From contig NC_092348.1 in assembly GCF_963676685.1 (NCBI RefSeq), positions 31,161,386 to 31,225,385 on the forward strand: 64,000 nt of DNA, written 5' to 3'. The notes below the pieces were generated by a model that worked only from the letters and a program-made list of their open reading frames with translations, made no database searches and was not told the DNA's origin. The DNA is from Mytilus edulis. Lineage: Eukaryota > Mollusca > Bivalvia > Mytilida > Mytilidae. The first letter of the stretch is position 1. Each line of letters starts with the position of its first letter. Of this stretch, positions 1 to 11,629 are shown piece after piece. A program made the position numbers and the translations under genes.

Positions 1-310
1 TTTTTTAACGGCATCACTACTAACAAAAAGGTCCCAATTTAAAAAAAAATCTTGTTATTGAATTCATTTCAAGTAAAACCTTCATACAAGTCTACAACTT
101 GTCAACTTGTTTGTTTTCTTATACATGTTATAGTAAGTTAAGCAGAATTCAAATAGAACCCTCTGACGAACAAGAGGAAAAAGACAAACATTGCAAAGTT
201 CTTTAATTTCACTTACATACATTTTGATTATTATCTGTTACATTAAACCCTACAAATTATATATAACATTGCATTTGAGAATAAGTACACTTTAAAAATC
301 TTGAATATAA
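1..310. other. AT-rich stretch, nothing recognised
   Basis: No coding pattern, paired splice sites or clear repeat was seen on either strand between the window edge and the first family A repeat. Confidence 0.4.
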
Positions 311-890
311 AAAGGAAGATGTGGTATGATTGCCAATGAGACAACTCGTCACAAGAGACCAAAATTACACAGCAATTAACAACTATAGGTAACCGTATGG
401 CCTTCAACAATGGGCAAAGTCCATACCACACAGACAGCTATAAAAGACCCCGAAATGACAATGTAAAACAATTCAAACAAGAAAACTAACGGACTACTTT
501 ATGTACAAATGATGAACGAAAAACAAATATGCAACACATAAACAAACGACAACCACTGAGTTACAGGCTTTTGACTTGGGACAGCCACATTCATACAGAA
601 TGGGGCGGGTTAAACATATTAGCGGGATCCAAACCCTCCACTAACCTGGGACAGTGGTGTAACAGTACAACATAAGAAAGAACTGTAAAAATCAGTTGAA
701 AAAGATTTAACTTATCAAATGGATAAAAATACAAATACTTAGTACTACAAATACATGTGGACGTGGCCGGGTACTTGTAAATCCCAACAACAAAAAGACA
801 CTAAGTACAGATGTGAAAGTACTCGCAGTTACTGACAGCTAGTTCAAAGCCAAGAACAATTAATTAGAAAAATCATGCATCTAAGACTAA
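311..890 (+). repeat. Dispersed mussel repeat family A, near full length
   Basis: This begins with AAGATGTGGTATGATTGCCA, a block found about 15 times in the window on both strands, and continues through shared blocks (GGCCTTCAACAATG, AGCTATAAAAG, TTACAGGC, GGGACAG, GGACGTGGCCGGGTACTTGT) to about CATGCATCTAAGA. The reverse-strand copy at 8516-9086 has the same extent, which defines a unit of roughly 575 bp. I recognise it as a common non-coding repeat of Mytilus genomes and transcript tails. No coding capacity is visible. Confidence 0.8.
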
Positions 891-1199
891 ATTAGCAATC
901 AGTACACATCCAACATCCAATGAGTTCAGTGTAAAGACGTCACAAACAGACAGAGAAAAACATGACCTTGTGCAATGCCAAGATACTGGTATCGACAGAT
1001 TGCAGATCCATGAATGTGTATATGTATATAACAATAACATTTAGTTTGTTTTTAATTAACTGATAACAAAATCAATTTTAATACCAATAAAACAATATTC
1101 AATGATCTAATTACAGTGTTGAATTGGTAACCTTTTAGAATAAGTATTTTCAAAGGATCGATAAGTTTACCAGGATCGTTTCTAAATTCCGGGAACGGT

Positions 1200-2611
1200 A
1201 ATCAACATTTCCGTAAAAATGATGATGTGTTATTTTGTTTTGAAATAAGTTTTCTACAGGTACAACCAAATTTCAAAACCAAATCTTTATATCTATGGAA
1301 GACTTTAGAAAAGGTTTTTAGTTATTTGTGGTTTACCCTGGCGTAATGATTTGTGGTTTTATCCCTGACGTAATAATTTACCAGTATTACATAGATTACG
1401 TTTGTTAAAATCAAAAAAGTCACAACAGACATGGGCATAGCGACCGAGTTGTGAAATATAAAAACCGTAAGATGGTGTCAAAGGAACATCACCATCCAAA
1501 AAGGGAAAATTAACAATAGGGAACAACAAATCGTTCCTTTTGTCTTAAATTTTAGTGTGGAGTTTCCAGTATAAAACCGAAATATCTAGATCGAGGAAAG
1601 GACTAGTTATTACCGTAACGTTTAAATCTAATTTATTTAGAGTAAGTTCCTTTGGGTAAATTGTCGCAGTATATTGCGAAAATTCTTGATTATTTAACGA
1701 ACAAATACCATCAAGATAACGGTAAGTGTTGTTGAATTCATTAATTAAATGCAATTTAGATTGGTCTTTACTGAGTTTGGTCATAAACTGTGATCATAAC
1801 AGTACAAAAACAAGTCTGCTATTAAAGGGGTGCAATTAGTGTCCATAAGAATACATACAATCTGTCGATAAACTTTGTTGCCGAAACGTACATAAATATT
1901 ATCAAGGACAAAATTAACAGCTTCAATCATCTCATCACACTTCCAATTAGTACTAGTATATCTAGAATATTTACCTTTCTCATTAGAGAAAAAGGCTTTA
2001 AATGAGTTGCAGCAAATATATTTGCATTCAGATATACCAAACGAACATTTGATTAAATATGTAAACTTTTTTTTGATAATATTGTGTTGAAGTGTAGTGT
2101 GAGGAGTAGAAAAGTCAAAACTGTCAACAAAATCAAAAGGTCATTCAAAAGCACGTAATTTATCTAAAGCATCCAAAGAATTCTTTACACTCCAAAAATA
2201 GTAAATTCTTATATTTTCATATATTTAATTACAGTAGTTTAGGATACGATCTTTGATAGGAGTTAAGGAACTTGATAAAGCAACTGAAAGATTAGTTGGA
2301 GAACACTTACTTGAGGCCGAGATGAAACGACATTTTACTGGTTTTTTGGTGTAGTTTAGGTAACTAATACATAGCAAGGACTTTCAAATGGTCAGAAGAA
2401 GTGATGTGGTTATGAAATGTTTGTTTACTATATGACTCTCTGTGGAGCGTATGGAATTTAATGTAGGTGAATTTAAAATTTCATTCTTAAGAACATCAGT
2501 GTAGTATTTACGGAATATCATCACTACATTGTTGGCTGCCTTGTCGACCGGTACAATTACAAACCGCTTTTCAAATTCTCGAAGTTTATTTCTAATTCTG
2601 GGAATAGGCAT
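1200..2611 (-). pseudogene. Reverse transcriptase remnant of the Penelope-like element
   Basis: The order on the minus strand is: FVIVPVDKAANNV (the DK(A/G)-NN motif at the N-terminal side of Penelope-type RTs), LPKLH with RFISASSKCSPTNLS, DFSTPHTTLQHNIIKKK, RFGNKVYRQIV followed by a MGTNCAPL-like block, YRYLDGICSLNN (the catalytic YxDD, with the second Asp changed to Gly), FLDLDI, then FPIVNFPFLDGDVP and SYGFYISQLGRYAHV. In-frame stops, frameshifts and the YLDD to YLDG change show decay. All expected RT blocks are present in the right order. Confidence 0.85.
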
Positions 2612-2684
2612 ATTATGTACTCTAATTAATTATTTACTTCTAAATTATTTTCAAAATGAGATATTCTATTATCGACAAAAGAGG

Positions 2685-2850
2685 GACGAAAGATACCAGA
2701 TGGACAGTCAAACTCATAAATCGAAAATAAACTGACAACGCCATTGCAAAAAATGAAAAAAGCCAACAGACAAACAATAGTACACATGACACAACATAGA
2801 AAACTAAAAAAATAAGCAACACGAACCCCACCAAAAACTAGGGGTCATCT
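2685..2850 (+). repeat. Dispersed repeat family C inserted in the retroelement
   Basis: The block AAACTGACAACGCCAT, ACAAACAATAGTACACATGA, ACACAACATAGAAAACTAAA, GCAACACGAACCCCACC recurs at 7795-7960, 37510-37735, 42590-42725 and 53035-53412. It interrupts the linker between the endonuclease and RT remnants, so it inserted later than the element or during its decay. Confidence 0.65.
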
Positions 2851-3244
2851 CAATTCCATAACATTCATACATTTATTTCAATAAGAATCAACAGATTTTT
2901 TTATCAGAATTTTCCTGTCTGCACGAATTTTTACAAAACGAGGAATGAGCATCTCTGGTGATCTGACAGTACTATTTCCAATATATTTTAGATGGAGGAT
3001 GATATTTTGGTCCTTTTTTCAATTTTTTTTAAACTCTCTGTCCTGGACGCTATTGAGGTCCCGGTAATAACATGGTAATAGGGAATATATCTTAACTTTG
3101 ACGATCCACAGTTTCAAGTAAAAGGAGTATTATTTTCTACATTGACGTCTGATGTTACAATGTACCGACGTATAATTAAAAATTAAACTTCTGCTTGTTT
3201 TTTTTGTATGTGTTTGAAATAATAGGTGGTTCGGTGTTATTAAA

Positions 3245-3396
3245 ATAGGGAGGTATAAAGTTTTGTAAAGGTAGAGTAATTAAATATACTACACAAGTTG
3301 ACAAAATCAATACCTCTGCTAACATATTTAATTTTCAGAAAACGACGTCTGTAATCTTCAGGTTTGTCTATACGCGGGAACAGCCTATGGTGGCAA
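3245..3396 (-). pseudogene. Linker block of the Penelope-like element
   Basis: An open minus-strand stretch reads HRLFPRIDKPEDYRRRFLKI and continues for about 30 more residues to a stop. It lies between the endonuclease and the RT in the same orientation and has the composition of conserved element protein. I assign it to the same element by position and by recollection of similar mussel element proteins. It has no independent function that I can name. Confidence 0.55.
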
Positions 3397-3689
3397 AAAG
3401 CTGTAATTATACGCAAATATTCATACAGTGGGCTGACGAAAGAGATTGTTTCACACTCTTTGAAAATATTATGTCATTTACTAATTGGTACTTGACCCAG
3501 TTTAAATAATAATGTATGCCTACCATTGTTTTTAAATATAGATAGGAGATTACCAAATGTATAATTTATACGATGTTTAATTCGTTGATTTCGATTGATA
3601 CGTTTGCCATATGAGACTTATTAATTCGTTTTCTCTTTTATCCATAATATTCATGATGTCAATAGGATAAGTTGGAGATGTGTTCCCTT

Positions 3690-4010
3690 GTCGAAGTATA
3701 TTGTCATTTAGACCCAGGAGATAAGCTGTTTGAAGTCGTTTGATCCAAGACAGTTCGATAATGTTACAGGAATCTTCAATTTGTTTATGCGATTGATCTT
3801 GTTGTTTCTGTATCTTTTCGAGCGGTTGAAATTTAATAAATCTAATACTGTGGTTGTGTTTACCTAAATGTTCTTAAATTATGCTTTTGAATTTCTTGGG
3901 TTTTCGGAAGCGGTATAGATGTTCCTGTGTTCGTTAAAAAAATTCCCGTCCTGCTTGTCCTACATATTGTATACCACACTTTGGTTTTTGTCATGTTACC
4001 AAATAAGTAA
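3690..4010 (-). pseudogene. GIY-YIG endonuclease remnant of the Penelope-like element
   Basis: The minus-strand reading gives TYLVT, a TGA stop where a Cys codon would fit, then KCGIQYVGQAGREFF, the GIY-YIG core with its downstream Arg. After a frameshift it continues with HNHSIRFIKFQPLEK and then SWIKRLQTAYLLGLNDNI, the usual Trp-containing C-terminal block of Penelope-type endonucleases. The Cys (or mutated Cys) positions inside the core resemble the zinc-ligand pair reported for Naiad elements. At least one stop and one frameshift make it inactive. Confidence 0.75.
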
Positions 4011-4080
4011 GGCTTTTGGTTTTTTCATGTAATGTCACAGGAAAAAGAAAGCGAAAAAGCTCTCCCTTACATTGTTGACC

Positions 4081-5122
4081 TTAAGATAAACTACAGCAGC
4101 TTTGTCATTTTCTGGCATTGAACGGATATTTGTGGATATCCACCTGCATGTTTATTGAATAATCTGGCTGCAGCCGCATTGCCGCCTTTTTCACAATTAT
4201 AAAAAGTGCTATTCGATTTGGAATTTCGATTGACGGCGGTTGAATTAATATTTGGAATGAGGTTTTTTGAGCACGTGAATATCCTCGAAGGGTTTGTGTT
4301 TAACGTTTTCATTTGCTGCTTCATATTTTCATATTGACCCAGACAGACGACCTTAACTAGAATAAATGACAAACGTAATTATTTCAAATTTCTAAATATA
4401 AATTTCTTATTTTGAAAAGCAACAATCGGTTTGATAAATAATATTGTGCTTTGCTCATCAATTTTGTCATAACTATGAATTAGCTGTTTACATTCCTCAG
4501 CAATCGATTAGCTTAGCTGCATTTATCGAAACCTTTCCGCATTTTGTGTTGCCAACGCTCACTAGCTGCGTACAATAAAATATAAAATATATTACAAGTT
4601 CTAACGATTGTCATCACGAATTGATTCACGATGTGCCTGTGTTTGAAATATTGGCCGACATATTGATACAAACTTCTTTAATATTTAGAAAAGTCTTCAA
4701 ATCTGTAAACATACATTTTGTAACAGGAAAATTTAACTATGCCAACGCTCCTGGGGTTATCATGATTTCATCGTGTATTTTTTTTTTGCCTTATTTTATT
4801 AGATCTTAATCAGATGTAGCATTATAAAAATGTTCTGCCTCTAGTATAAGCTAATGCAGTCTTGAAAAATTCTGGGAAACACACTTTTACTGAACACATG
4901 TTCACGACGGATTATTTCCCAATCCGGTAAAATGTAATTAATGGTTCATTCGAATCAATACACATGCATATCTAATGGCATGAACTGACTCTAAACTACG
5001 ATAAAATGTAAAACATACATCTTTAAATTGCTACCCAATAGTTAAACCGATAAATAAGTAAATGAAAAATAAAAAAAATAAAACAATGTTATGGACAAAT
5101 AGTAAAATCTATTTTAAATTAC
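4081..5122. other. AT-rich stretch, nothing firmly recognised
   Basis: Minus-strand open reading continues weakly above the endonuclease remnant to about 4372 and may be the decayed start of the retroelement, but no motif is visible. The rest shows no gene, repeat or structure that I can support. Confidence 0.35.
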
Positions 5123-5160
5123 CTGTTCTTTCGCCATGTTCGCTTATGATGAAAACCCAT
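5123..5160 (-). pseudogene. Orphan first coding exon similar to exon 1 of the Ras/Rab-like GTPase gene
   Basis: The minus strand reads ATG, 12 codons (MGFHHKRTWRKN), then AG followed by a GTAATT donor. Exon 1 of the GTPase gene at 22788-22816 is built the same way: ATG, a short basic peptide, AG, donor. The sequences just upstream of the two ATGs match closely (AACAA-C-TAGATATTAACC-TATATATT). This suggests a duplicated gene start. No P-loop exon was found between it and the left window edge, so it is either a fragment or the start of a paralogue running out of the window across the retroelement. Confidence 0.5.
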
Positions 5161-6812
5161 TTAAATATATACGGTTAATATCTAGGTTGTTTATATCAGT
5201 AACCATGCGTGTATTGTGCTTCACCTAGTTCACACTATGATATATATTTTATTTAATCTGTTTTTTTAATAAGAATGGAAATGTTTGATAGTTGAATGAA
5301 CAAAATTAATGCATTCCTTTAAACTGCGATGACATTGAAAACAGGGATGAAGATGTTGTTAAACAGATATGCCAACATGCTTGGTACATTTACATGAAAT
5401 AAAAACATCATTTTATTAATCTCGGGTGTGTGTATTTACCTACAACAGGAATGTTAAACCTAAACCAAGGAATTAAAATAGGAAGACACGGAAGGAGTAA
5501 AATGAAAAAAATGGTACAGTAAACGAATTGTGTTTGAACGTCAAATATTTTCGCATATGTAATATTTAGATGTTAGTTAAAAGTTCTAAAACGACTTGTC
5601 CTATACCCTTTTTTAGATCAGTATTCACAAACATTGTATATAGATGTGAACTTTATACTTGATTGTAAGGAAGGGTAATTCATTACATATAACAAGAGTA
5701 GCTTACCCGTTTTTAAATCTCATAAATCAGCTTAGACGACCAATCATAGCAATGAACAAAAAATGATCAAATTGTATTCCATTCAAAAAGTGGCATGACC
5801 GGGTGTGTCGATATGGTAAGTATCTCTTTCTGTGCATTCATCACCAGCCATGCATATCCACACTCAGTTAATAGTTATCAAATAAGGTACCAGGAATAAA
5901 TCTTTCACAATTAAAAACAGGACAGTCAGAACAATAACTGATAAGACGACTATCAACCGAGACATATATGTACAAATACTTTTAGGCAATTTTCTTCATA
6001 TGGATGTATCAGAAGATAGAGATTCAGCTATACTATATTTTAATAAAAAGCCTTTGGCCCTTTTTTTGCCAAGGAGGAAACACGATTGTAAAGTATCTCA
6101 CATTTGACTGATGAATTGGAATATGTGGTTTTTTAAAAATTAAATAAATGCATAATTATACACTTTTGCAGAAATTTTATTAGACATACACTTTCGTTTT
6201 CTTTTTTACCTCTATCATCGGCTTGTTTTAATAGTATATACATATTCCAAATCACCTGCCTTTTTCAATATCACACTCATTTCTAAATAAAACATGTATA
6301 CCAACATTTACAAAAACAAACAACAACACGACATTTCCAAAAGAAAACACATCGAATTGTTTACAAAGAATAGATTGTACAAAACACAAGTATATTATTC
6401 ATAAACAAAATGCGCTGGAAGTCTTCTTTCGTTTGATCTTTATAGAGATTGAAATTAGCCGTGACTTAAACAAGAAAGAAGTAAATATGCAAAAAGATAA
6501 AATTGCAGGCCCTAATGAAAACATTTCGAACATATGTACAGAAACAGTTCCATTGCGCAATCAAATCTTCCGTTTTTGAACTTGGTAAATATACCAAACT
6601 ACAGCCTGTACCATATGAATGCCCATAGGCTGCATGTCTAAATATACAGAATGAATTCAACATTATACAGTGAAACCTTAAAGATTCATGATCTGGTTTT
6701 ATCGTGTCATTATCACGTGATACTATCATCAACGATCAATATTAGATAAAATTTACGGATTCTTTCCATAGACGATATTTTGTATGATGTTTTGTAAAAA
6801 TTCAGTTCTGAA
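5161..6812. other. AT-rich stretch without recognised genes
   Basis: Apart from the 5' flank of the orphan exon (5161-5230), this holds no coding pattern or repeat I can support. A strong-looking donor (ATATGGTAAGTAT near 5815) has no convincing exon before it. Confidence 0.35.
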
Positions 6813-6903
6813 ATGTTTTCCACTGGAAAGGTCATCTTGTTTGTGCTTATCACTGCTATAAATACTGTTTTACAGTCAGAAGCTAAGGGACACTGTTCAA
6901 ATG
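6813..6903 (+). CDS. Possible signal-peptide exon of an unidentified small secreted protein
   Basis: ATG at 6813 opens 30 codons with a classic signal peptide: MFSTGK, a hydrophobic core VILFVLITAINTVL, then QSEAKGHCSN. The exon ends one base into the next codon at a GTATGT donor (6904), a phase-1 intron. A signal peptide on its own exon with a phase-1 intron is common for secreted cysteine-rich peptides of molluscs. I could not find a convincing second exon. An acceptor near 8353 would add only seven residues. It may be partial, or the next exon may not be recognisable by eye. Confidence 0.4.
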
Positions 6904-6929
6904 GTATGTACTATATGCTATACTAAATA

Positions 6930-7240
6930 AACGACATGTGACATGATGGACAATGAGACACATAATAATAGACAGAATACAAACAGCTCCAGTGCTTGAT
7001 GGTCTTCAACACTTAGCATAAGTTGTATTAACTAGTAAATTATAAAGGTATGACACAATTCGAGTGATGAAGAAAGCAGTCTATTTAATACATGTATAAG
7101 GAACTATAAACGAAATACAACATTACATCGAAAATAAACGACAATCCCTGAATAACAGGCTCATGACAAGGGATATATTAACAAAGAATGTCACGGGGTT
7201 TTACATGTTTGTGAGAGCTCAACCCTCCTTTTAAAGTCAC
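6930..7240 (+). repeat. Decayed family A repeat
   Basis: Weak copies of the family A blocks are in order: GGACAATGAGACACAT, GGTCTTCAACA, ACGACAATCCCTGAATAACAGGC, GTCACGGGGTTTTACATGTT, CTCAACCCTCC. Confidence 0.5.
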
Positions 7241-7794
7241 ACTTGAGTGCTTTTGAATTTGTACATGGTTTAATTGTCAATTATAGTTTCTAATAAATGT
7301 GTTAACGAAGTCGTTTACATAAATATGTTCAGAAGGACTTTATATATATGGTATGACAAAGCGGAAGTTTATTTAAGGAAAAACGTTTCGCTCACGTAGT
7401 AACTTGAAATTTTGGCAATGTTTAAATGTTTAGCTTTCCAAAAGGTAGTTTGGAAGAAGTACCGGTATTTACTGTCAATAAGTGGTATGTTGTTGCTGTT
7501 CTATCCTTGATCGTTTGTTTCGTGAAGAATAAAAAATTTCTGAAAGAAGTATTTGTATTGAAATAGACCAATGCTTATGTTATATTTTGCAAGCTGTTGT
7601 ATATCAAATGCATAAAATTAAACCAGGGATGTGTTTCACCATGACAAACAACGATACAAAATGTATAAAATTTCTAGCAATCCAATCCAAAAGTACTCCT
7701 CCACTTGTTAATGTGAAAGTCTGCCGTCCGATGTATGCATAGTAATTTATTGAAATTATTTCCAATTATGCGGTATACTAGTATATGTCGGAAA

Positions 7795-7960
7795 TAAACT
7801 AACAACGCACTTACTAATAAAGAAAAAGACCAACTGACATACAATAGTACGCAAAACACAACATAGAAAACTTAAGACTGAGCAACTCAAACCTCACCAA
7901 ACCTAGGGTGATCTTAGGTGTTCCGGAAGGGTAGACATATTCTGCTCCACATGTGGCACT
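7795..7960 (+). repeat. Dispersed repeat family C
   Basis: It shares AAACTAACAACGCAC, CAACTGACATACAATAGTAC, ACACAACATAGAAAACTTAA and the ACCTCACCAAACCTAGGG-like end with the copy at 2685-2850. It extends towards GAAGGGTAGACATATTCTGC, which is also present near 37700 and 53200. Confidence 0.6.
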
Positions 7961-8515
7961 TATTGTTCATGATAGTAAACACCAGTTTATATGTCTTATT
8001 CGGTAGCTCATATCCGAAAAAAAGTTGACGGGATTGTAGTTAAGACATTAGAAACCTATCTACTATTTTTTGTGAAACGGATGTTCCATAACGATCAACA
8101 AACTCGTGATGGCATCTTTGAAACTTACAAAGAAAGGATTTCAACTTTACCATTTAGAACTCTTGTTTTAATAGCTTCTTTGTGAGCCGCAACCCTTTAT
8201 CATGTAAATCATGATCGACAACACAAGCCCTGAAATATCGTAACAACTGGGAAATGTTTTAACACTAGAGACAGGTAAGAAAACAAATATGAGTATGATT
8301 TATATGGCCTGAAGGTGACTATCAAAATATTGTTAAAAATACATTTATATTTTCAGTTCCAACAGAAATTGTCCTTTAAAAGTTTTTAAATTTTGTAAAA
8401 GAAATCAAACAAATAAGTTCAGGTAACATTGATTATATTCATAAGTTCAAATGTTTACGAAGATAGACGAACCATTTTTTCAAGGTTCTAAAATACTTAC
8501 TAATTGATAACTTAG

Positions 8516-9086
8516 TCTTAGATGCATGATTGTTTTAATAGTAGTTAGTGGCTTTCACCTAGCCATGAGTAACTGCGAGGACTCTCAGATCTGTACTCAG
8601 TGTCTTTCTGTTGCTGAGATGTACAAGTACCCGTCCACGTCCACTTGTACATGTATTTGATGTGTTTGTATTTTTATCTTATATGATGAGTTAAGCTGTT
8701 TTCAACTGATTTGTATAGTTCTTTCTTCTATTGTACTGTTATACCACTGTCCCAGGTAAGGGGAGGGTTGGGATCCATCTAACATGTTTAACCCTGCCAC
8801 ATTCTATATGTATGTGCTTGTCCCAAGTCAGGAGCCTGTAATTCAGTGGTTGTCGTTTGTTTATGTGTTAGATATTTGGGGTTTTTTTTTCGTTCATTTT
8901 TGTACATACATTAGGCCGTTAGTTTTCTTGTTTAAATTGTTTTACATTGTCTTTTCGTGGCCTTTTATAGCTGACTTTGCGGTATGCGCTTTGCTCATTG
9001 TTGAATGCCGTGCGGTGACCTAAAGTTGTTAATTTCTGTGTCATTTGGTCTCTTGTGGAGAGTTGTCTCATTGGCAATCATACTGT
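8516..9086 (-). repeat. Dispersed mussel repeat family A, full length, reverse
   Basis: This is the reverse complement of the copy at 311-890, ending in GTTGTCTCATTGGCAATCAT. The open frame through its first half (about 8784-9023, plus strand) is a repeat shadow and not a gene. Confidence 0.8.
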
Positions 9087-9890
9087 AAGCGTACTTTTCA
9101 TTCCACCGTGTATTTATTCCGTGTAACTGTTTTTCCCTAGAAAATATTGGATGTAAATAGCGTGAAATATCGTTGTTTTTGTTTATATTAGACCGGTTTA
9201 TTGTTTACATAAATAAAAGGGTTAAAATTAGATTTCCAGGGAACTAGTGTAATTAATCTAAGTCAATTTAACGAATAATCATGATTGATGAAGATAAGGA
9301 GGATATTTTTATAAATTAAAATACTTTCAACAATGACTGAAACATAAAACTTGATATGTAAACTAAAGAGCAGATGTATTCTAACAGAATGTTTCAATTA
9401 TAGATATTGACATAGAAGATATGATATAAGCGAATACACAGAAAAACGTCGGCAATCCATTAAATATAAATATTACAATTAGTGGCAATTCAAAGTAAAT
9501 GCCATGAAAGCACGAAAGTAATCAATCCTGGTACAAAATCTCTAATGTACTCATTCCTGGTGCAAAAACATTATTGGGAACATTCCTTGGATAAAAACTC
9601 TCCATTCATTACATAAATCAACTATGAAAAGTTCAAATACATCAAACAAATATCAATAAGCCCATTTATATATATGTCCCCTTTAAGATAGTTTTTTGGA
9701 ACTTTATAATGACTGGTGGATGCTTTACACTGGACCCGGATCAAAAACCTAGTGATTTTTTGTTGGTGGATAAAAATCACTATAGGCATTTAATACCTTT
9801 AAAGGATAAAGTGCACTGGCGAAATCAAACCACTGTCATTACTGTGCTCTTTTACCAAATATAATAATTGATGTAATGTTCTAATATATT

Positions 9891-9972
9891 CCCGTATGGT
9901 ACGAAATGGTATAGCAATTTTTCCATATGGTACAAATGGCGAAGCATCTTTCCATATGGTACGAAATGGTAA
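9891..9972 (+). repeat. Short tandem repeat, about 30 bp x 3
   Basis: Three spaced copies of CC(A/G)TATGGTAC(G)AAATGG lie about 30 bp apart. It is too short to say more. Confidence 0.6.
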
Positions 9973-10049
9973 TTATTTTTTGTGGTATTTCACGCCAGTA
10001 ACTACTGTTATTGAAAGAACGATATAGCGGTATTTTTACCATTGCCATA

Positions 10050-10212
10050 AAAGCGGGAGGTTTATCTAGCCATAAAACCAGGTTCAACCCATCATTTTTT
10101 TTTTCTAAAAATGTCCTGTGACAAGTCAGGAATATGGCAGTTGTTATCAAATAGTTCGTTTCTATGTTTGTAGCAATGACGTCGGAGTTCAGTGTTTTTT
10201 GTGATTTTACTT
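10050..10212 (-). repeat. Dispersed repeat family B
   Basis: It contains CATAAAACCAGGTTCAACCC, GACAAGTCAGGAATATGGCA and GTTGTTATC, and ends in GGAGTTCAGTGTTTTTTGTG. The same blocks recur at 15775, 18455, 56795 and 57425 and, reversed, at 37795 and 59220. Confidence 0.65.
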
Positions 10213-10441
10213 TTGGTTTCTTAATTGTTTAAGTTTGAGGGATGCATGTGAAAAACCTTAGAAACTATGTTCCAGTTGTTCCTCTAATAAAGTTTATTAG
10301 GAGCTGATGTATGATCTTAACAAGCTTATTAAGCTGAGTAAAATATTTAAGTTCAGCTTGATGTCAAAAGTTTTCAATATCAGTCTCTTGTATTATCTTA
10401 ACTGGTTTGTCAATTTGGGCATTTTGACAAAATCTATCAAA

Positions 10442-10588
10442 CTTTGGGCGATAGAGAACATGCTATGTCGTATAAAACCTTTTGGCGATTGATAACATGC
10501 TATGTCGTGTAAAAACTTTGGGCGATTGAGAACATGATGTAAAGTGTAAAAACTTTGGGTGATTGAGAACATGCTATGTCGTATAAAC
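10442..10588 (+). repeat. Tandem repeat, about 37 bp x 4
   Basis: Units start at about 10443, 10481, 10517 and 10554 with TTTGGGCGATTGAGAACATG and continue with CTATGTCGTRTAAAA. The copies differ by a few bases and small indels. The frames open through it are repeat shadows. Confidence 0.8.
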
Positions 10589-11456
10589 AACAGTCTATCG
10601 TGTTTTAAATATCAATACGTTTGTTTTTATTTGTTGTTTAAATACTTGCTTTCTCAGTTACAGTGTTAATATTGTTTTATTCATTTGTGCTTAAGCTAAC
10701 GATATATATAGATATTTTGATTTAGTGAGGAGAATAATTTACACAATCTTATGGTACAATATTTCGTAAACTCAGCTAAGCTTTTCTATGGAAATAAAGC
10801 GGTTTTCCTTTTTTGCGTGTAGATCAAAAGAACCCATTATTTTTGTGTATATCAAATTATTATGTTATAATCGTAGATATCTTTTTTTCTGCTGGACATT
10901 AACTTGCTATCCAAAATAAAATCATTAAGCTTAATCACATTACATCATGTTATTAGTTCAAGGTTACAATTATAATAAGTTGTTATATGAATAGGTTCAG
11001 TTTCGAAAAATATATGCTTAAATACATATAACTAGTGTACTAGTTTATATTAAATGATTTTTGAATGTAGGAATAGTTCCTCTGCCTTTATTCATATATA
11101 TACAAATAAGGAAAGTTTACCATGAGGAATAAGGTAAAGATGAATGCAGTATGTTATGATCTAATTTTTCAATCGCATCAAAGACATCTTTGTAACAAGT
11201 TTTCATGTAAAAGGGAATACGGACGAAAAAGCAATAAAGAACGTATATCTAGTCAATCATATGTTTATTATTCTGAGTAAAAACGTTGTATTTTTAGAAT
11301 CAGCATCCTGTCGTAAACATAAGAATCATGAGAACATGACAATAGCTATTTAAGGGAATATAGATTGACTTAAGAGAAACATTAAACCGTTAATTAATTT
11401 GTTTTTTTCATATTCCAAATGCCATAAGTACATATAATACAGATGTATGGACAACT

Positions 11457-11462
11457 TTTATT
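11457..11462 (-). terminator. Candidate polyadenylation signal of the GTPase gene
   Basis: AATAAA on the minus strand lies about 490 bases beyond the GTPase stop codon. It was chosen by position only and other AT-rich hexamers are possible. Confidence 0.35.
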
Positions 11463-11629
11463 GCATGAAATTTTTTCTATCTCCACTTCTTATGAAACAA
11501 TAAAAACGAGAATGATTTGATTATTACGGTTTTTATATAACGCGTCTGTCATTTGCCATTCTTGTTCTTCTCCTGCCCTTAAAACGATAACATATTTATG
11601 GCGCGGAATCAGGGTCATAATTATCTCTT

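Larger units (their letters stand above)
1130..4080 (-). mobile_element. Decayed Penelope-like retroelement, endonuclease before reverse transcriptase (Naiad-like order)
   Basis: Read on the minus strand, the segment contains a GIY-YIG endonuclease core (near 4010-3690), a conserved linker block (about 3396-3245) and then a reverse transcriptase (2611 to about 1200). Stops and frameshifts break every frame, so it is dead. A family C repeat is inserted at about 2685-2850. Typical Penelope-like elements carry GIY-YIG at the C-terminus. Here it precedes the RT, and none follows the RT C-terminal part down to 1130, which fits the permuted Naiad type. Two elements lying in tandem would be the alternative. 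The boundaries are approximate because no terminal repeat was identified. Confidence 0.75.

Noticed and set aside
2640-2834. Hydrophobic 64-residue minus-strand frame
   Set aside because: It coincides with the family C repeat inserted in the retroelement.
8784-9023. 79-residue hydrophobic frame that looks like membrane segments
   Set aside because: It lies entirely within a reverse family A repeat. Similar hydrophobic frames occur in the other reverse copies.
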